From the NCBI GenBank assembly GCA_963761975.1, contig CAVXIR010000002.1:1674001-1738000 (forward strand): a DNA stretch of 64,000 bases, read 5' to 3'. The position numbers and the translations under genes are program-made. The stretch comes from JAMQPK01 sp963761975. Its GTDB lineage: Bacteria > Acidobacteriota > Vicinamibacteria > Vicinamibacterales > JAMQPK01. The stretch's first letter is position 1. Each line of letters opens with the position of its first letter. Below, piece after piece: positions 8,578 to 17,466 of the stretch. Below the pieces are notes generated by a model that saw only the letters and a program-made list of their open reading frames with translations, did no database searches and was not told the DNA's origin.

Positions 8578-9339
8578 TTATGCTCGTTTCGCGCGACGTT
8601 TTGCGCTGGCCCGCGTGCTTTTTTCGTTTTTCGCTTTTCGGTTTTCCTTACCAGCGGCCGCCCCCGCTTTCTTCGCGGCGGCTTTCTGAATTATTTCCTC
8701 GAGCATCTTGCCGGTCGCTCCGCCCTTAGCGGGACGATTCGATGTCCAGATCGCCGGCGTGTCTGACGCAAGAATGTCTTCGAAGTCGCCGCCGCTCTTC
8801 ACGCTGAGCGGTGCAAACTCGGCGATATCGACGGGTCCAGCCCAGTCGTCGCGATGCTTGATCAACAGCCAGCTTCGCCCTTCGCCATACGACGGTCCCT
8901 TGGTGCGCACGAGCACCCACGAGCCTTTCAGCTTGTAGCCGTCGAGCGTGAACTTGAGGTCTCCTTTCTTGAGGGCCGCCCCAATGTCATCGCTTTCGGG
9001 CCGCCACGTGCCGCGATCCCACAACATGACGATGCCGGCGCCGTACCCCTCGGGGATCACGCCTTCGAACTCGCCGTATTCGACCGGATGATCCTCGACG
9101 TGCATGGCAAGCCGCTTGACCGTGGGATCGAGCGACGGCCCCTTCGGCACGGCCCATGACAACAGCACGCCGTTGTGCTCGAGGCGGAAGTCGTAGTGAA
9201 GATGGCTGGCGAGGTGTTTCTGAACGCAGAAGAAACGGTCGGTTTTTTTGTCTGCGGCCTTGCGCGAGACCGCAAGGGATCCTGCGGGCTCCGGCGTTTT
9301 CTGGAAGTTGCGCTTTTCCTTGTATTTTTCTAAAGGCAT
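8578..9339 (-). CDS. Stand-alone LigD-type 3'-phosphoesterase domain protein
   Basis: 253 residues from the ATG at 9339; the open frame upstream of it only translates a repeat array. The core matches the phosphoesterase domain of bacterial LigD: RFFCVQKHLASHLHYDFRLE with the metal-binding histidines, SWAVPKGPSLDP, and HVEDHPVEYGEFEGVIPEG. In LigD this domain trims 3'-phosphate and ribonucleotide ends before ligation in non-homologous end joining. No ligase or polymerase domain is attached and no ku gene is in the window, so it is a free-standing form. The tail is a Lys/Ala/Arg-rich region that could bind DNA. Confidence 0.9.
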   Translation of the reverse strand: MPLEKYKEKRNFQKTPEPAGSLAVSRKAADKKTDRFFCVQKHLASHLHYDFRLEHNGVLLSWAVPKGPSLDPTVKRLAMHVEDHPVEYGEFEGVIPEGYGAGIVMLWDRGTWRPESDDIGAALKKGDLKFTLDGYKLKGSWVLVRTKGPSYGEGRSWLLIKHRDDWAGPVDIAEFAPLSVKSGGDFEDILASDTPAIWTSNRPAKGGATGKMLEEIIQKAAAKKAGAAAGKENRKAKNEKSTRASAKRRAKRA

Positions 9340-9342
9340 TAC

Positions 9343-9478
9343 GGGGAGCGTAGATAGGTGCGATAGGTGCGATAGGTGCGTCAGGTGCGATAGGTGCGAC
9401 GAGTGCGATAGGTGCGTCAGGTGCGGGTGCGCGCACCTAAGACCTAACGCACCCAACGCACCTCACGCACCTAGGTAG
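9343..9478. repeat. Tandem repeat of GATAGGTGC-type words with inverted arm
   Basis: About eight copies of a 10-bp word (GATAGGTGCG and GTCAGGTGCG variants) are followed by the inverse words CGCACCTAA and CGCACCCAA, giving a long potential hairpin between the phosphoesterase and RRM genes. Confidence 0.88.
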
Positions 9479-9817
9479 TTACCATCTTGGTTCGCGCCGG
9501 CCGCCGCCACCGCCACCGCCGCCGCGGTTGCCGCGCTCGAAGCCGCCGCCACCGCCACCTCCACCCATCGGCTTGGGCCGCGCCTCGTTGACGACAAGCG
9601 GGCGTCCTTCCATCTTGAATTCGTTCAGTTCAGAGATAGCGCGTTGTGCCTCTTCGTCGCTGGCCATTTCAACGAAGCCGAACCCGCGCGCGCGACCCGT
9701 GGCCATGTCGCGCATGATGCGCGCGCTCTCCACGGTGCCGGCCCGACTGAAGAGCTCGGTGAGCTCGGTTTCCCCGGTCTGATACGGAAGGTTACCCACG
9801 TAGAGCTTGCGACCCAT
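9479..9817 (-). CDS. RRM-type RNA-binding protein with glycine-rich tail
   Basis: 112 residues. A single RNA recognition motif covers residues 1-80 with RNP2 KLYVGNLPY and RNP1 RGFGFVEM, followed by a Gly/Arg-rich tail of about 30 residues. This is the layout of small bacterial RRM proteins, like cyanobacterial Rbp, that bind single-stranded RNA and are often cold-responsive. The start at 9817 is supported by GAGGAG nine bases upstream. A GC-rich hairpin followed by a run of T lies in its leader (see 9856-9889), suggesting attenuation. Confidence 0.92.
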   Translation of the reverse strand: MGRKLYVGNLPYQTGETELTELFSRAGTVESARIMRDMATGRARGFGFVEMASDEEAQRAISELNEFKMEGRPLVVNEARPKPMGGGGGGGGFERGNRGGGGGGGGRREPRW

Positions 9818-9855
9818 AACACTGACTCCTCGGTCCCGACTGACGGGACGCACAC

Positions 9856-9889
9856 AAAAAAACCCGGCGCCGGCCGGATGGCCGCACCG
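9856..9889 (-). terminator. Intrinsic terminator-like element in the RRM leader
   Basis: On the minus strand an imperfect GC-rich stem (arms near CGGTGCGGCC and GGCCGGCGCCG) is followed directly by seven T. It stands about 40 bases upstream of the RRM start, so it would act as a leader terminator or attenuator rather than as the end of another gene. Confidence 0.5.
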
Positions 9890-9925
9890 ATTGTTCACCA
9901 GCCGCCTTCGCGTCCTCTTCTCCAC

Positions 9926-10320
9926 TGAGCGTCGGCGAGCCTCGCCGAAACGCTACCCGTGGAGTCGGGCCGCTTCGCTCGTCTTATTCTCCTTCGAGTT
10001 TGGCGAGCCCCGCCACAGCGCTTCACGCTTGGGCGAGAGGGAGTTGTATGCGGAGTGTGGGGACAGAGTCTGGGGAATCAGCTCGATCGGCACTGCGCAG
10101 AAACCGTCGGTCAGGCGCACGACCTGTTCAGTATACGCCTCTCAGAGGGTTCCGGGTTCTACGTTCTAGGTTCTGGGTTCTCAGTTTTTTAGAGCAGCGT
10201 ACGAAGAAGGACGATGTAAGGACTCGCTACATTCGGATTACGGTTCGGACTCGGAAATCGACCAGAACCTGAACCATGAACCCGAACCCAGAACCGCAGA
10301 ACCCAGAACCCCGAACCGCT
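9926..10320. other. Intergenic region with inverted word repeats
   Basis: No gene recognised. The part 10142-10205 is built of GGTTCTGGGTTCT-type words and 10245-10320 of the inverse AGAACCCAGAACCC-type words. The first 200 bases hold no feature I can name; no tRNA fold was found by eye. Confidence 0.6.
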
Positions 10321-10587
10321 TTATTTCGGTTTGTACTCCGGCGGCAGCGCTTCCGTGCCGCCGAAGAAGAAGTCCTCCATCTGCTTCGCCATCAGTTGCT
10401 GGGCTTCCTTCTGCCACGGCATCAGCCGGTACTCGTTGAGGATCATTTTCATGCGGTCTTCCCACAACTTCCAGGCCTGCGCCGAGACGTTGTCGTAGAT
10501 GCGCTGGCCAAGCTCGCCCGGCCACGGCGCTTCGTCGAGTGCGGGCAAATCTTTCTGCAATTTCGCGCAAAACACGGTGCGTGCCAT
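10321..10587 (-). CDS. yggX: YggX-like Fe(II) trafficking / oxidative protection protein
   Basis: 88 residues, the standard YggX length. The start MARTVFCAKLQKDLPALDEAPWPGELG with its conserved Cys 7 and the later WKLWEDRMKMILNEYRL are typical of the family. YggX is a small cytoplasmic protein that helps protect iron-sulfur clusters from oxidative damage. It is encoded alone, between repeat-bearing intergenic regions. The end of the protein (ALPPEYKPK) is slightly longer than the E. coli form. Confidence 0.92.
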   Translation of the reverse strand: MARTVFCAKLQKDLPALDEAPWPGELGQRIYDNVSAQAWKLWEDRMKMILNEYRLMPWQKEAQQLMAKQMEDFFFGGTEALPPEYKPK

Positions 10588-10595
10588 GGCGTAAT

Positions 10596-10670
10596 CCTAT
10601 ACCGTTTACGGTTAATCGTTGACCGTTTACCGTTAACGGTGAACGGCCAACGGTGAACGGCCAACGATGT
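10596..10670. repeat. Repeat words of the ACCGTTTAC/GTGAACGGCC type
   Basis: Alternating copies of GTTTACGGTTAA-like and GTGAACGGCCAAC words, partly inverse to each other, lie directly upstream of gdhA and abut its promoter. Confidence 0.7.
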
Positions 10671-10671
10671 C

Positions 10672-10677
10672 TATAAT
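10672..10677 (+). promoter_or_regulatory. Consensus -10 box of gdhA
   Basis: A perfect TATAAT ends nine bases before the ATG at 10687. Transcription would begin almost at the start codon, implying a leaderless mRNA; no ribosome-binding site is present. No good -35 box is visible. Confidence 0.5.
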
Positions 10678-10686
10678 CTCGTGTAT

Positions 10687-12129
10687 ATGACCGTTCCATC
10701 GACTGCCGTCGATCGCCACCACCGCGGCAACTTCGAAGACAACGTCAACGCATATTTCGATCACGCCGCTGGATTCTGCAAACATCCCAAAGGGCTGCTG
10801 GATCAAATACGCGTTTGCAACGCGGTTTATTCGTTTGCGTTTCCCGTGCGGCACGCCGACGGCACGATCGAAGTCGTGCAGGCGTGGCGCGCCGAGCACA
10901 GCCATCACAAGCTGCCCACCAAGGGCGGCATTCGCTATAGCCCGCAGGTCGACGAGTCCGAGGTCAAGGCGCTCGCCGCGCTGATGACCTACAAATGCGC
11001 GCTCGTCGACGTGCCGTTCGGCGGTGCCAAGGGCGCCGTCCAAATCGATCCCTCACGCTACACGGTGGAACAGCTCGAGCGCATCACACGGCGCTACACG
11101 CACGAGCTCGACCGCAAGAAGTTCATCGGGCCAGGCATCGACGTGCCGGCGCCGGACTACGGAACGGGCGAGCGCGAGATGTCGTGGATCGCCGACACGT
11201 ACAGCCAACTCAACCTCGGCGAGCTCGAGGCGCTTGCCTGCGTCACCGGCAAGGCGGTAACCGAAGGCGGCATCTACGGCCGGCGCGAGGCCACCGGTCG
11301 CGGGTTGATGTATGCGCTGGCCGAAGCGTGCCGTTCCGCGGAAGACATGAGCGCGCTTGGGCTTCCGCCCGGGTTGGAAGGCAAACGCCTTGTCGTGCAG
11401 GGCCTCGGCAATGTGGGCTATCACACCGCGAAATTCTGTCGCGAGCAGGGCGCGGTCATTATCGCGCTGGCCGAGCGCGAGGGCGCCATCTACAACCCGA
11501 AGGGCCTGAACGAAGACGATGTCCTTGCCTATCGGAAACGCGCCGGATCCATTCTCGGCTTTCCAGGCTCAACCGATCTCCTCAATTCCGGCGACGCGCT
11601 CGAGCTCGAGTGCGACGTGTTAGTGCCCGCTGCACTCGAGAACGTGCTGACGGGAGAGAACGCTCCGCGCCTGAAGGCGAAGATCATTCTCGAAGGTGCG
11701 AACGGTCCAACGACACCTGAGGCCGATGAAGTGTTCAGGACGAAGGGGATGCTCGTCATCCCCGATGTGTATGCGAACGCCGGCGGTGTCACGGTCTCGT
11801 ACTTCGAGTGGCTGAAGAACCTTTCGCACGTGCGGCTTGGACGTTTGGATCGGCGCCGGGAAGCGGCGACCGAGCTGCGGCTGCTGCGGGCCATCGAAAC
11901 CGCCACCGGCCGGAAGTTCAGCGTCGCCGAGCGCGAGTCGTTCGTCAAGGTCACCGACGAGCTCGCTATCGTCAACTCAGGCCTGGAAGATACGATGATC
12001 GTGGCCTACCAGGAGATTCGCGATACGCTGCGCCGTGAGCCGATGATGGGCGATTTGCGCACGGCTGCTTTCGTGCTCGCGATTAATAAAGTTGCGATCG
12101 TCTACGAAGAGATGGGGATCTTTCCATGA
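10687..12129 (+). CDS. gdhA: Glu/Leu/Phe/Val dehydrogenase, glutamate dehydrogenase type
   Basis: 480 residues from the ATG at 10687; a GTG two codons upstream is also possible. The substrate domain shows LPTKGGIRYSP and YKCALVDVPFGGAKGAV with the catalytic lysines, and GPGIDVPAPDYGTGEREMSW. The cofactor domain has the glycine motif QGLGNVGYHTAKF. It catalyses reversible oxidative deamination of glutamate to 2-oxoglutarate with NAD(P). Length is slightly above the usual 420-450 because of an insertion after residue 375 (RLGRLDRRREAATELRLLRA). It is monocistronic here, with a consensus -10 box directly upstream. Confidence 0.93.
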   Translation: MTVPSTAVDRHHRGNFEDNVNAYFDHAAGFCKHPKGLLDQIRVCNAVYSFAFPVRHADGTIEVVQAWRAEHSHHKLPTKGGIRYSPQVDESEVKALAALMTYKCALVDVPFGGAKGAVQIDPSRYTVEQLERITRRYTHELDRKKFIGPGIDVPAPDYGTGEREMSWIADTYSQLNLGELEALACVTGKAVTEGGIYGRREATGRGLMYALAEACRSAEDMSALGLPPGLEGKRLVVQGLGNVGYHTAKFCREQGAVIIALAEREGAIYNPKGLNEDDVLAYRKRAGSILGFPGSTDLLNSGDALELECDVLVPAALENVLTGENAPRLKAKIILEGANGPTTPEADEVFRTKGMLVIPDVYANAGGVTVSYFEWLKNLSHVRLGRLDRRREAATELRLLRAIETATGRKFSVAERESFVKVTDELAIVNSGLEDTMIVAYQEIRDTLRREPMMGDLRTAAFVLAINKVAIVYEEMGIFP

Positions 12130-12210
12130 TTCAACGCGAAGACGCCAAGGCGCAAAGACTTCTTTAGAAAGAGTTGCCGTGCGGCTTTGCGTCTTTGCGT
12201 TGAGACACAG
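12130..12210. repeat. Inverted AACGCAAAGACGC words between convergent genes
   Basis: Words like AACGCGAAGACGCCAAG on one side and CTTTGCGTCTTTGCGTT on the other form an inverted repeat between convergent gdhA and the molybdopterin gene. The right arm lies inside the 3' end of the latter, encoding its last residues. Confidence 0.75.
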
Positions 12211-14296
12211 CAGGTTCCAGCCGCGCCACCTGGACCCGCGCGTCGTTGAAGCAGGCGCCGGCGCCGAGATCGGTGAGCGAGTCGGGCACGAGCGCGTTGG
12301 CGGTCATCTGGTTCCAGGTGCTCTTTCGCCACAACCCTTTCGGCAACGAGACGGTTCCTTCCCGGACCGTGGCGTCGATTTTCACCGCACACTGCACCTC
12401 GCCCAGCTCGTTGAACACCTTGATCGGATCGCTGTCCTTCAATCCGCGCGGTGCCGCATCGGCAGGATTCATCACCAACGCGACGGCCGGCCGCGAAAGC
12501 TCACCGAGCGTCGAGCTGATGGTCTTGTCGCTCGCCGGCGAAATGAGGGCCAGCGGAAATCGGTCGGACGCCGGATCGGGCTGAAACGCGTACAAGCCGG
12601 CCGGTGCTTCCGCCTCGAGCGCCGCCGGAAACAGATCGACCTTGCCATCGAACGTCCTCGGCATCACGTCGACGAATTGCACGGGTCGGAACCCGAACGG
12701 CGGCGCCGCCCGACCCGTTTCCTCGATCTGCGTGCCGACATCGACGGGCAGCGTCCTGAAGATCTGGAGCAGCATGTCGAGCTCGTTGTCGGGTCCACCG
12801 GCGTCGACCAGGTCGAGGCGACGCGCGAGCTCGCCGAACACTTCCGGATTCGAGCGTGATTCGCCGACGGCGTCTATGACAGGCCTCACGAGCTGCAGGC
12901 TGAGCGGGCCGTATCCCTTCGCAAAATCGTACGCCTCGAGAAATGTCGTCGCCGGCAGAATGAGGTCGGCGAACATCGCCGTGTCGGTCATCACCTGATC
13001 GAACACAATCGTAAAGAGATCTTCGCGTGCCATCCCCTGCAGTACGCGGTGCTGATCGGGCATTGTGGCGACCGGATTGCAGTTGTACACGAACAGCGCC
13101 TTGATGGGCGGGTCGTTGAACTCGGTGAGTGCGCGGCCCAGCTTGTTCATGTTCACGACGCGCGTTGCCGGCTCAGGGCCGAGCCACGGCCGCGTGATGT
13201 TCCACGCCGCCGAGTTGCTCATCGAGTAGCCGCCACCGCGCACGCCGAACTTTCCGGCGACGGCGGGCAGCGAGAGCACAGACATTGCCGCATTCCCGCC
13301 GTTACGGTTCCGCTCGAGACCCCAGCCGCAGCGTATCAATGCCGGCGAAGCGCTCGCGTAATCGTCGGCGAGCTGCCGGAGCGCTGCTTCAGGAACGCCG
13401 GATGTTTCGGCCGCGCGCTCGAACGTCCACACTGCCGCACGTTGTCGAAGGCGATCGGCGCCTTTCGTATGCTCGGCGAGGAAACGGGTATCGGCCAGGC
13501 CTTCTTCAAACAGGTGGCGATGAATCGAGAGCGCGATGGCCACGTCGGTTCCGGGCTTTGGCGCCAAGTGCAGATCCGCCTGGCGCGCAAGCGGTGTCGC
13601 GCGCGGATCGATGACGACGAGCTGCGCGCCCTGCTTCTGCGCCTGGCGGACGTACGGCACGAGGTGAATACCGGAGGTCGACGGGTTGACGCCCCAAAGA
13701 ACGATGAGTCGCGCTTCGGGATAGTCCTCGTAGGTCACGCACGGCATCTTTCCATACATGGCCTGCGCCGCAGTGCCCGTGGGTGCCGCACACACCGTGC
13801 GCGCGAGACGCGAGGTGCCGAACCGGCGGAACACGATGGCGTCGAGCGTGTCCTGCGTCAGCAGTCCGTTCGAGCCGCCGTACGAGAAGGGCAGGATCGC
13901 TTCGCCGCCCCATCGGTCTCGCACCTCGATCATGCGGCTGGCCACGAGCTCGATGGCTTCGTCCCAATTCACGCGTGCGAAACGTCCCTGACCCTTGGGA
14001 CCCGTGCGAACCGCAGGATGTTGCAGCCGGGCCTCACCGTAGACGCGGTCACCGAATTTTCTGACCTTGGCGCAGATATAGCCGCCCGTCGGCGTGTTGA
14101 GGGTCGACCCGTCGATATTGACGACGCGTCCCTCGCTGACCGTAACGGCCAGACTGCATGAGTCCGGGCAGTCCAGAGGACAGGCTGTGTCGACAATGTG
14201 CTGAGTGGTGGCAGGGGCCACGCTGCTATGACGGGGCTGCCCCCCGTTGTACTCGCTGGGGTCGGACCCCCTTGGGCGGCTCATCCATGTCAGCAT
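12164..14296 (-). CDS. Molybdopterin-dependent oxidoreductase (DMSO reductase family)
   Basis: About 710 residues. An N-terminal [4Fe-4S] motif is visible: CPLDCPDSC at residues 39-47 and the fourth Cys in GGYICAKVRKFG at 75. The molybdopterin-binding domains follow, with LPFSYGGSNGLL, RTVCAAPTGTAA, LWGVNPSTSGIH and the MGD-binding C-terminal domain from about residue 590. The Cys in RTVCAAPTG is characteristic of a subfamily annotated only as molybdopterin oxidoreductase, so the substrate is unknown. There is no Tat-type RR motif, suggesting a cytoplasmic enzyme. The start may be Met 5 rather than Met 1. The last dozen residues are encoded by a repeat arm. It is divergent from the DUF3810 gene with only 14 bases between starts. 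Confidence 0.9.
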   Translation of the reverse strand: MLTWMSRPRGSDPSEYNGGQPRHSSVAPATTQHIVDTACPLDCPDSCSLAVTVSEGRVVNIDGSTLNTPTGGYICAKVRKFGDRVYGEARLQHPAVRTGPKGQGRFARVNWDEAIELVASRMIEVRDRWGGEAILPFSYGGSNGLLTQDTLDAIVFRRFGTSRLARTVCAAPTGTAAQAMYGKMPCVTYEDYPEARLIVLWGVNPSTSGIHLVPYVRQAQKQGAQLVVIDPRATPLARQADLHLAPKPGTDVAIALSIHRHLFEEGLADTRFLAEHTKGADRLRQRAAVWTFERAAETSGVPEAALRQLADDYASASPALIRCGWGLERNRNGGNAAMSVLSLPAVAGKFGVRGGGYSMSNSAAWNITRPWLGPEPATRVVNMNKLGRALTEFNDPPIKALFVYNCNPVATMPDQHRVLQGMAREDLFTIVFDQVMTDTAMFADLILPATTFLEAYDFAKGYGPLSLQLVRPVIDAVGESRSNPEVFGELARRLDLVDAGGPDNELDMLLQIFRTLPVDVGTQIEETGRAAPPFGFRPVQFVDVMPRTFDGKVDLFPAALEAEAPAGLYAFQPDPASDRFPLALISPASDKTISSTLGELSRPAVALVMNPADAAPRGLKDSDPIKVFNELGEVQCAVKIDATVREGTVSLPKGLWRKSTWNQMTANALVPDSLTDLGAGACFNDARVQVARLEPAVSQRKDAKPHGNSF

Positions 14297-14310
14297 AAGG
14301 CACCTGCACC

Positions 14311-15381
14311 ATGCTGCGCGTACTCAAATTCGTAGCGATTCTGGCGGCTATCGGTTTGGCGGTGGCGCCGCTCCCCCGCAGTGCGGTGGAGTTGGTCTAT
14401 TCGCGGGGGGTGTATCCCGCGGTGCAACCGATGCTCACGGACCTCAGCAATGCTGCGCCGTTTGCGTTGTTCGACGTCGTCGTGCTCGTGGTGATGCTCT
14501 CGATCATTGCGTTGTGGGCTCAGCGGTTGCGCGGTTTGAGGGGCCGCGGCGGAAAGGCGGCGTGGCTCGGGGCACTTGCCATCGACACCGCCACGATCGC
14601 GTCGGTCCTCTATCTGTGGTTTCTGGCCGCGTGGGGTCTGAATTATCGGCGCGAGCCGCTTCGTGAACAGCTCGATTTCCGTGAGGAGCGCATCACGAGC
14701 GAGGCGTTGCGCGGGTTGGCGCTCAGAAATATCGAGTCGCTGAACGCGCTCTATGAAGTGGCGCACGCAACCGGATGGCCGGAGCTTCGCGCCACACCAA
14801 GCGCGCTCCAACCGGCGTTTGTGCGCGCCCAACGCGATCTCGCGATGGCATGGACCGCCGTGGCCGGGCAGCCAAAGCGAACGCTATTCAATTTCTATTT
14901 CACTCGCGTTTCGATCGACGGCATGACAGATCCCTTTTTTCTCGAGACGCTCGCCAATCACACCCTCTTACCGTTCGAACGCCCGTCGACCGTCGCGCAC
15001 GAATGGAGCCATCTGGCCGGGTATGCGGATGAATCGGAGGCGAATTTCGTCGGGTGGCTGGTGTGCATGCGCGGGCCCGTGCCGGTGCAATACAGCGGAT
15101 GGCTCTCGTTATATGGGACCGTGATGAACGCGCTGCCGCGATCCGAGCGCGAAGAACTGACGCGCAGGCTCGACAAAGGGCCTCGCACTGATTTGCTCGC
15201 CATCAGCGATCGCGTTCGCAGGCAGACGAATCCGATGGCGAGTCGCGCCGGTTATGCGCTCTACGATCGCTTTCTGAAAGCGAATCGAGTTGAGGCGGGA
15301 ATCCGCAGTTACGGCGAGGTACTGCGCCTGTTGCTCGGTACGAGCTTCACTGAGGACGGAATCCCCATCCGCCGATACTGA
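14311..15381 (+). CDS. DUF3810 family membrane metallopeptidase-like protein
   Basis: 356 residues. Three hydrophobic segments occupy the first 115 residues, followed by a soluble domain. The sequence VAHEWSHLAGYADESEANF near residue 228 contains an HExxH zinc motif and a downstream Glu, as in gluzincin-like peptidases, and matches DUF3810. The function is not established in the family; protease activity is inferred from the motif. The start codon lies 14 bases from the divergent oxidoreductase gene, so both promoters must overlap the neighbouring coding sequence. Confidence 0.85.
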   Translation: MLRVLKFVAILAAIGLAVAPLPRSAVELVYSRGVYPAVQPMLTDLSNAAPFALFDVVVLVVMLSIIALWAQRLRGLRGRGGKAAWLGALAIDTATIASVLYLWFLAAWGLNYRREPLREQLDFREERITSEALRGLALRNIESLNALYEVAHATGWPELRATPSALQPAFVRAQRDLAMAWTAVAGQPKRTLFNFYFTRVSIDGMTDPFFLETLANHTLLPFERPSTVAHEWSHLAGYADESEANFVGWLVCMRGPVPVQYSGWLSLYGTVMNALPRSEREELTRRLDKGPRTDLLAISDRVRRQTNPMASRAGYALYDRFLKANRVEAGIRSYGEVLRLLLGTSFTEDGIPIRRY

Positions 15382-15384
15382 CGC

Positions 15385-15522
15385 CTAGCGGTTCCAAGGG
15401 TTCCGGTTCCACGTTCGCGGTGGCGCCAGAATTTCTGAGCGCATCCAATAAAAAAGACGGCGTGCTGAATCCATCGCCGACCGCGAACACGGAACCGGAA
15501 CTGGAACCCGGAACCAGAAGCG
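15385..15522. repeat. Inverted GGTTCC/GGAACC words
   Basis: GGTTCCAAGGGTTCCGGTTCC-like words at 15390-15415 are matched by GGAACCGGAACTGGAACC-like words at 15490-15512. They lie between convergent genes and could form a bidirectional hairpin terminator. Confidence 0.75.
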
Positions 15523-15759
15523 CTATGTCGGCAATTGCACGTCGTCCAACGGAAGCGCCTGCTCCATGTTGGTGTCCGCCGGGGCTGCTGCAGCCGGTGC
15601 ACGCCGCGGTGCGCTGCGCTTCGGCGACGCTCGTTTCGCGCTGCGCTTGGCGGTGCGCTTGGCGGAACGCTTCGCGGTTTTTTTCTTCGATGCTTTCTTC
15701 GTCGTGGACTTGCGAGACTTTGACATCTTCTTTGCCATCTTGCGGCGTTTCTTGGCCAT
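15523..15759 (-). CDS. Small Lys/Ala-rich basic protein, histone H1-like
   Basis: 78 residues. The first 52 are a highly basic low-complexity run of KK, SK and KR repeats (starting MAKKRRKMAKKMSKSRKS), the next dozen are Ala/Pro-rich, and the tail is short and acidic (LPLDDVQLPT). Composition resembles bacterial histone H1-like nucleoid proteins. DNA binding is inferred only from composition. A purine-rich AACTGGAGGAGCG precedes the start, giving a strong ribosome-binding site. Confidence 0.75.
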   Translation of the reverse strand: MAKKRRKMAKKMSKSRKSTTKKASKKKTAKRSAKRTAKRSAKRASPKRSAPRRAPAAAAPADTNMEQALPLDDVQLPT

Positions 15760-16467
15760 GCGCGCTCCTCCAGTTGAATGGGCGCGCTATTCTAATCTGA
15801 TATCGTCACTAATCGTACTTGTTTGATCCGCTCCAGGCGGGATTCGGACGGTTTCTCCTGCGTAAAATCCTCACTCTCGTGCGGGCTAGTGGGCGGGGAT
15901 CTTGGTTGGTTTGGGCTGGTGTTTTAGGCGATTCTTAGACTCTTTTCCTATCCCGCAGGGCACGTCCGCAGACACACAGCCAATTCAAAGAGCTGCGCTG
16001 AAAACTGCTCAAATGCTAAGGATTTCCTCAATATGGCAGCATTTGGCTCGTCCAATCAATTGTCCGATCTGGACTATCGATGGTCTGGATAGACGGTCAG
16101 AGAGGCGACCGCATCGACCTTGCGACCGACAGGCCGCGTGTGTACAAAATCGGGAAATGCCGTCCAGACCAAGCTGCCGAGAGTGCTCAGCATCGTCGTT
16201 ATGAGTACGGCTGCTCGCCTGAAACGTCGTACCGTGACTCCAACTTCATCTTCGCGCAGGCATGGGACTCTCCATCCGCGAAGGCAGCAGCAGCAGCATC
16301 GCACTCCGTGTTTACAAAAACCAGAATAGTCGCACTATATCCGCACCGCCAGGTCGAAAGGGCCGTGGTGCCGATTCTGTCAAGGCGTAGAGCAACGCAT
16401 TCGATTCTCGGGACGCATTGAGTGGTGCTATGCTCATCGGCACCAGCCCCACATTGCTCGACCAACT
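15760..16467. other. 700-bp gap without a recognised gene
   Basis: Somewhat less GC-rich than its surroundings. Several frames are open for 60-110 codons on both strands, but none shows a family motif, a ribosome-binding site or the codon bias of neighbouring genes. A run of GCAGCAGCAGCAGC at 16282-16297 is the only simple repeat. Confidence 0.5.
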
Positions 16468-17466
16468 ATGCACACTCGAGCGGCAATTGCGTTCCTGCTG
16501 ATATGCATCTCGGCCGTGGCCGCGCAGGAAACGCCGGTGTTTCGTGCGAGAACTGACGTAGTGGTCGTGCCGGTGACGGTGACCGATCCTTCCGGCCGTT
16601 TCGTCCACAGCCTCAGCGCAGATCAGTTCGAAATTGCAGAAGGTGGGACACGGCGTGAGATCGTGCAGTTCAGCACCGGTCGCGTCCCCGTCAGTCTTGG
16701 CATCCTGCTCGATATCAGCGGCAGCATGACGGAGAGCCCAAGTGCGCGCGCGGAAAATGATGCACGATGGGCCGACACGCGCCGCGCACTCGAACTGCTC
16801 CTGACACGACTCGACGCGGCCGACGAAGTGTTCTTTGCGGTATTCAACGATAGGGTCACGGCGGCTTCCTGGACCCAAGACCATATCGGCCTTCTGCGCG
16901 AGTTCGATGCTCTCCGACCCGGTGGTGGCAGTGCGTTGCTGGATGCCGTACCGTTGGTCTTACCCACCTTTGAACTCGGGCGATACCAGCGCAAGGTGCT
17001 TTTGCTGATCACCGATGGGAACGATGTGCCCACCCCGGGTGTCACGCCGGCGTACCACACTAGCGACATTGGGCCTCCGGGGCATGATTCGCTGACGATA
17101 ATGGGCGAATCACCGGAGACCTTGCGGCAGCGGCGTATCTCCACAACCAAGAGCGCGGTACGGAGGTCGGACGTGACGCTGTATGCCATCGGCATGGGCA
17201 CGCGCAAGGGGGCGCCGGTGGATAAGGTTCTGCTTGAGAGTTTGACGACAGAGTCCGGCGGTTACGTCGAGACGCTCCGCGATCCCGCGGAAATTTCCGC
17301 GGCGGTGACCCGCATTTGCGACGATCTCCAGTCGCAGTACCTGCTGGCATTCGAATCGGGACCTGCCGATGGCAAGTATCACGGCATCAGGGTGAGGACG
17401 AAAGACCGGCGGCTGCGAGTGCGAGCACGCGCTGGCTACGTGGCGCTGCCCGCGTCAACCAAGTAA
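16468..17466 (+). CDS. Secreted VWFA-related protein of the acidobacterial type
   Basis: 332 residues. A signal peptide (AAIAFLLICISAVAAQ) is followed by a beta-rich domain beginning VFRARTDVVVVPVTV, which is the opening of the acidobacterial VWFA-related family (TIGR03436). The von Willebrand A domain has the metal-site motif DISGS at residue 82 and continues through VLLLITDGND near residue 178, ending with a C-terminal strand region. Such proteins are exported and thought to mediate adhesion or assembly; their ligands are unknown. This family is one reason to place the contig in Acidobacteriota. Confidence 0.9.
   Translation: MHTRAAIAFLLICISAVAAQETPVFRARTDVVVVPVTVTDPSGRFVHSLSADQFEIAEGGTRREIVQFSTGRVPVSLGILLDISGSMTESPSARAENDARWADTRRALELLLTRLDAADEVFFAVFNDRVTAASWTQDHIGLLREFDALRPGGGSALLDAVPLVLPTFELGRYQRKVLLLITDGNDVPTPGVTPAYHTSDIGPPGHDSLTIMGESPETLRQRRISTTKSAVRRSDVTLYAIGMGTRKGAPVDKVLLESLTTESGGYVETLRDPAEISAAVTRICDDLQSQYLLAFESGPADGKYHGIRVRTKDRRLRVRARAGYVALPASTK

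Noticed and set aside
9926..10140. tRNA-like fold
   Set aside because: No TTC loop or acceptor stem could be paired by eye.
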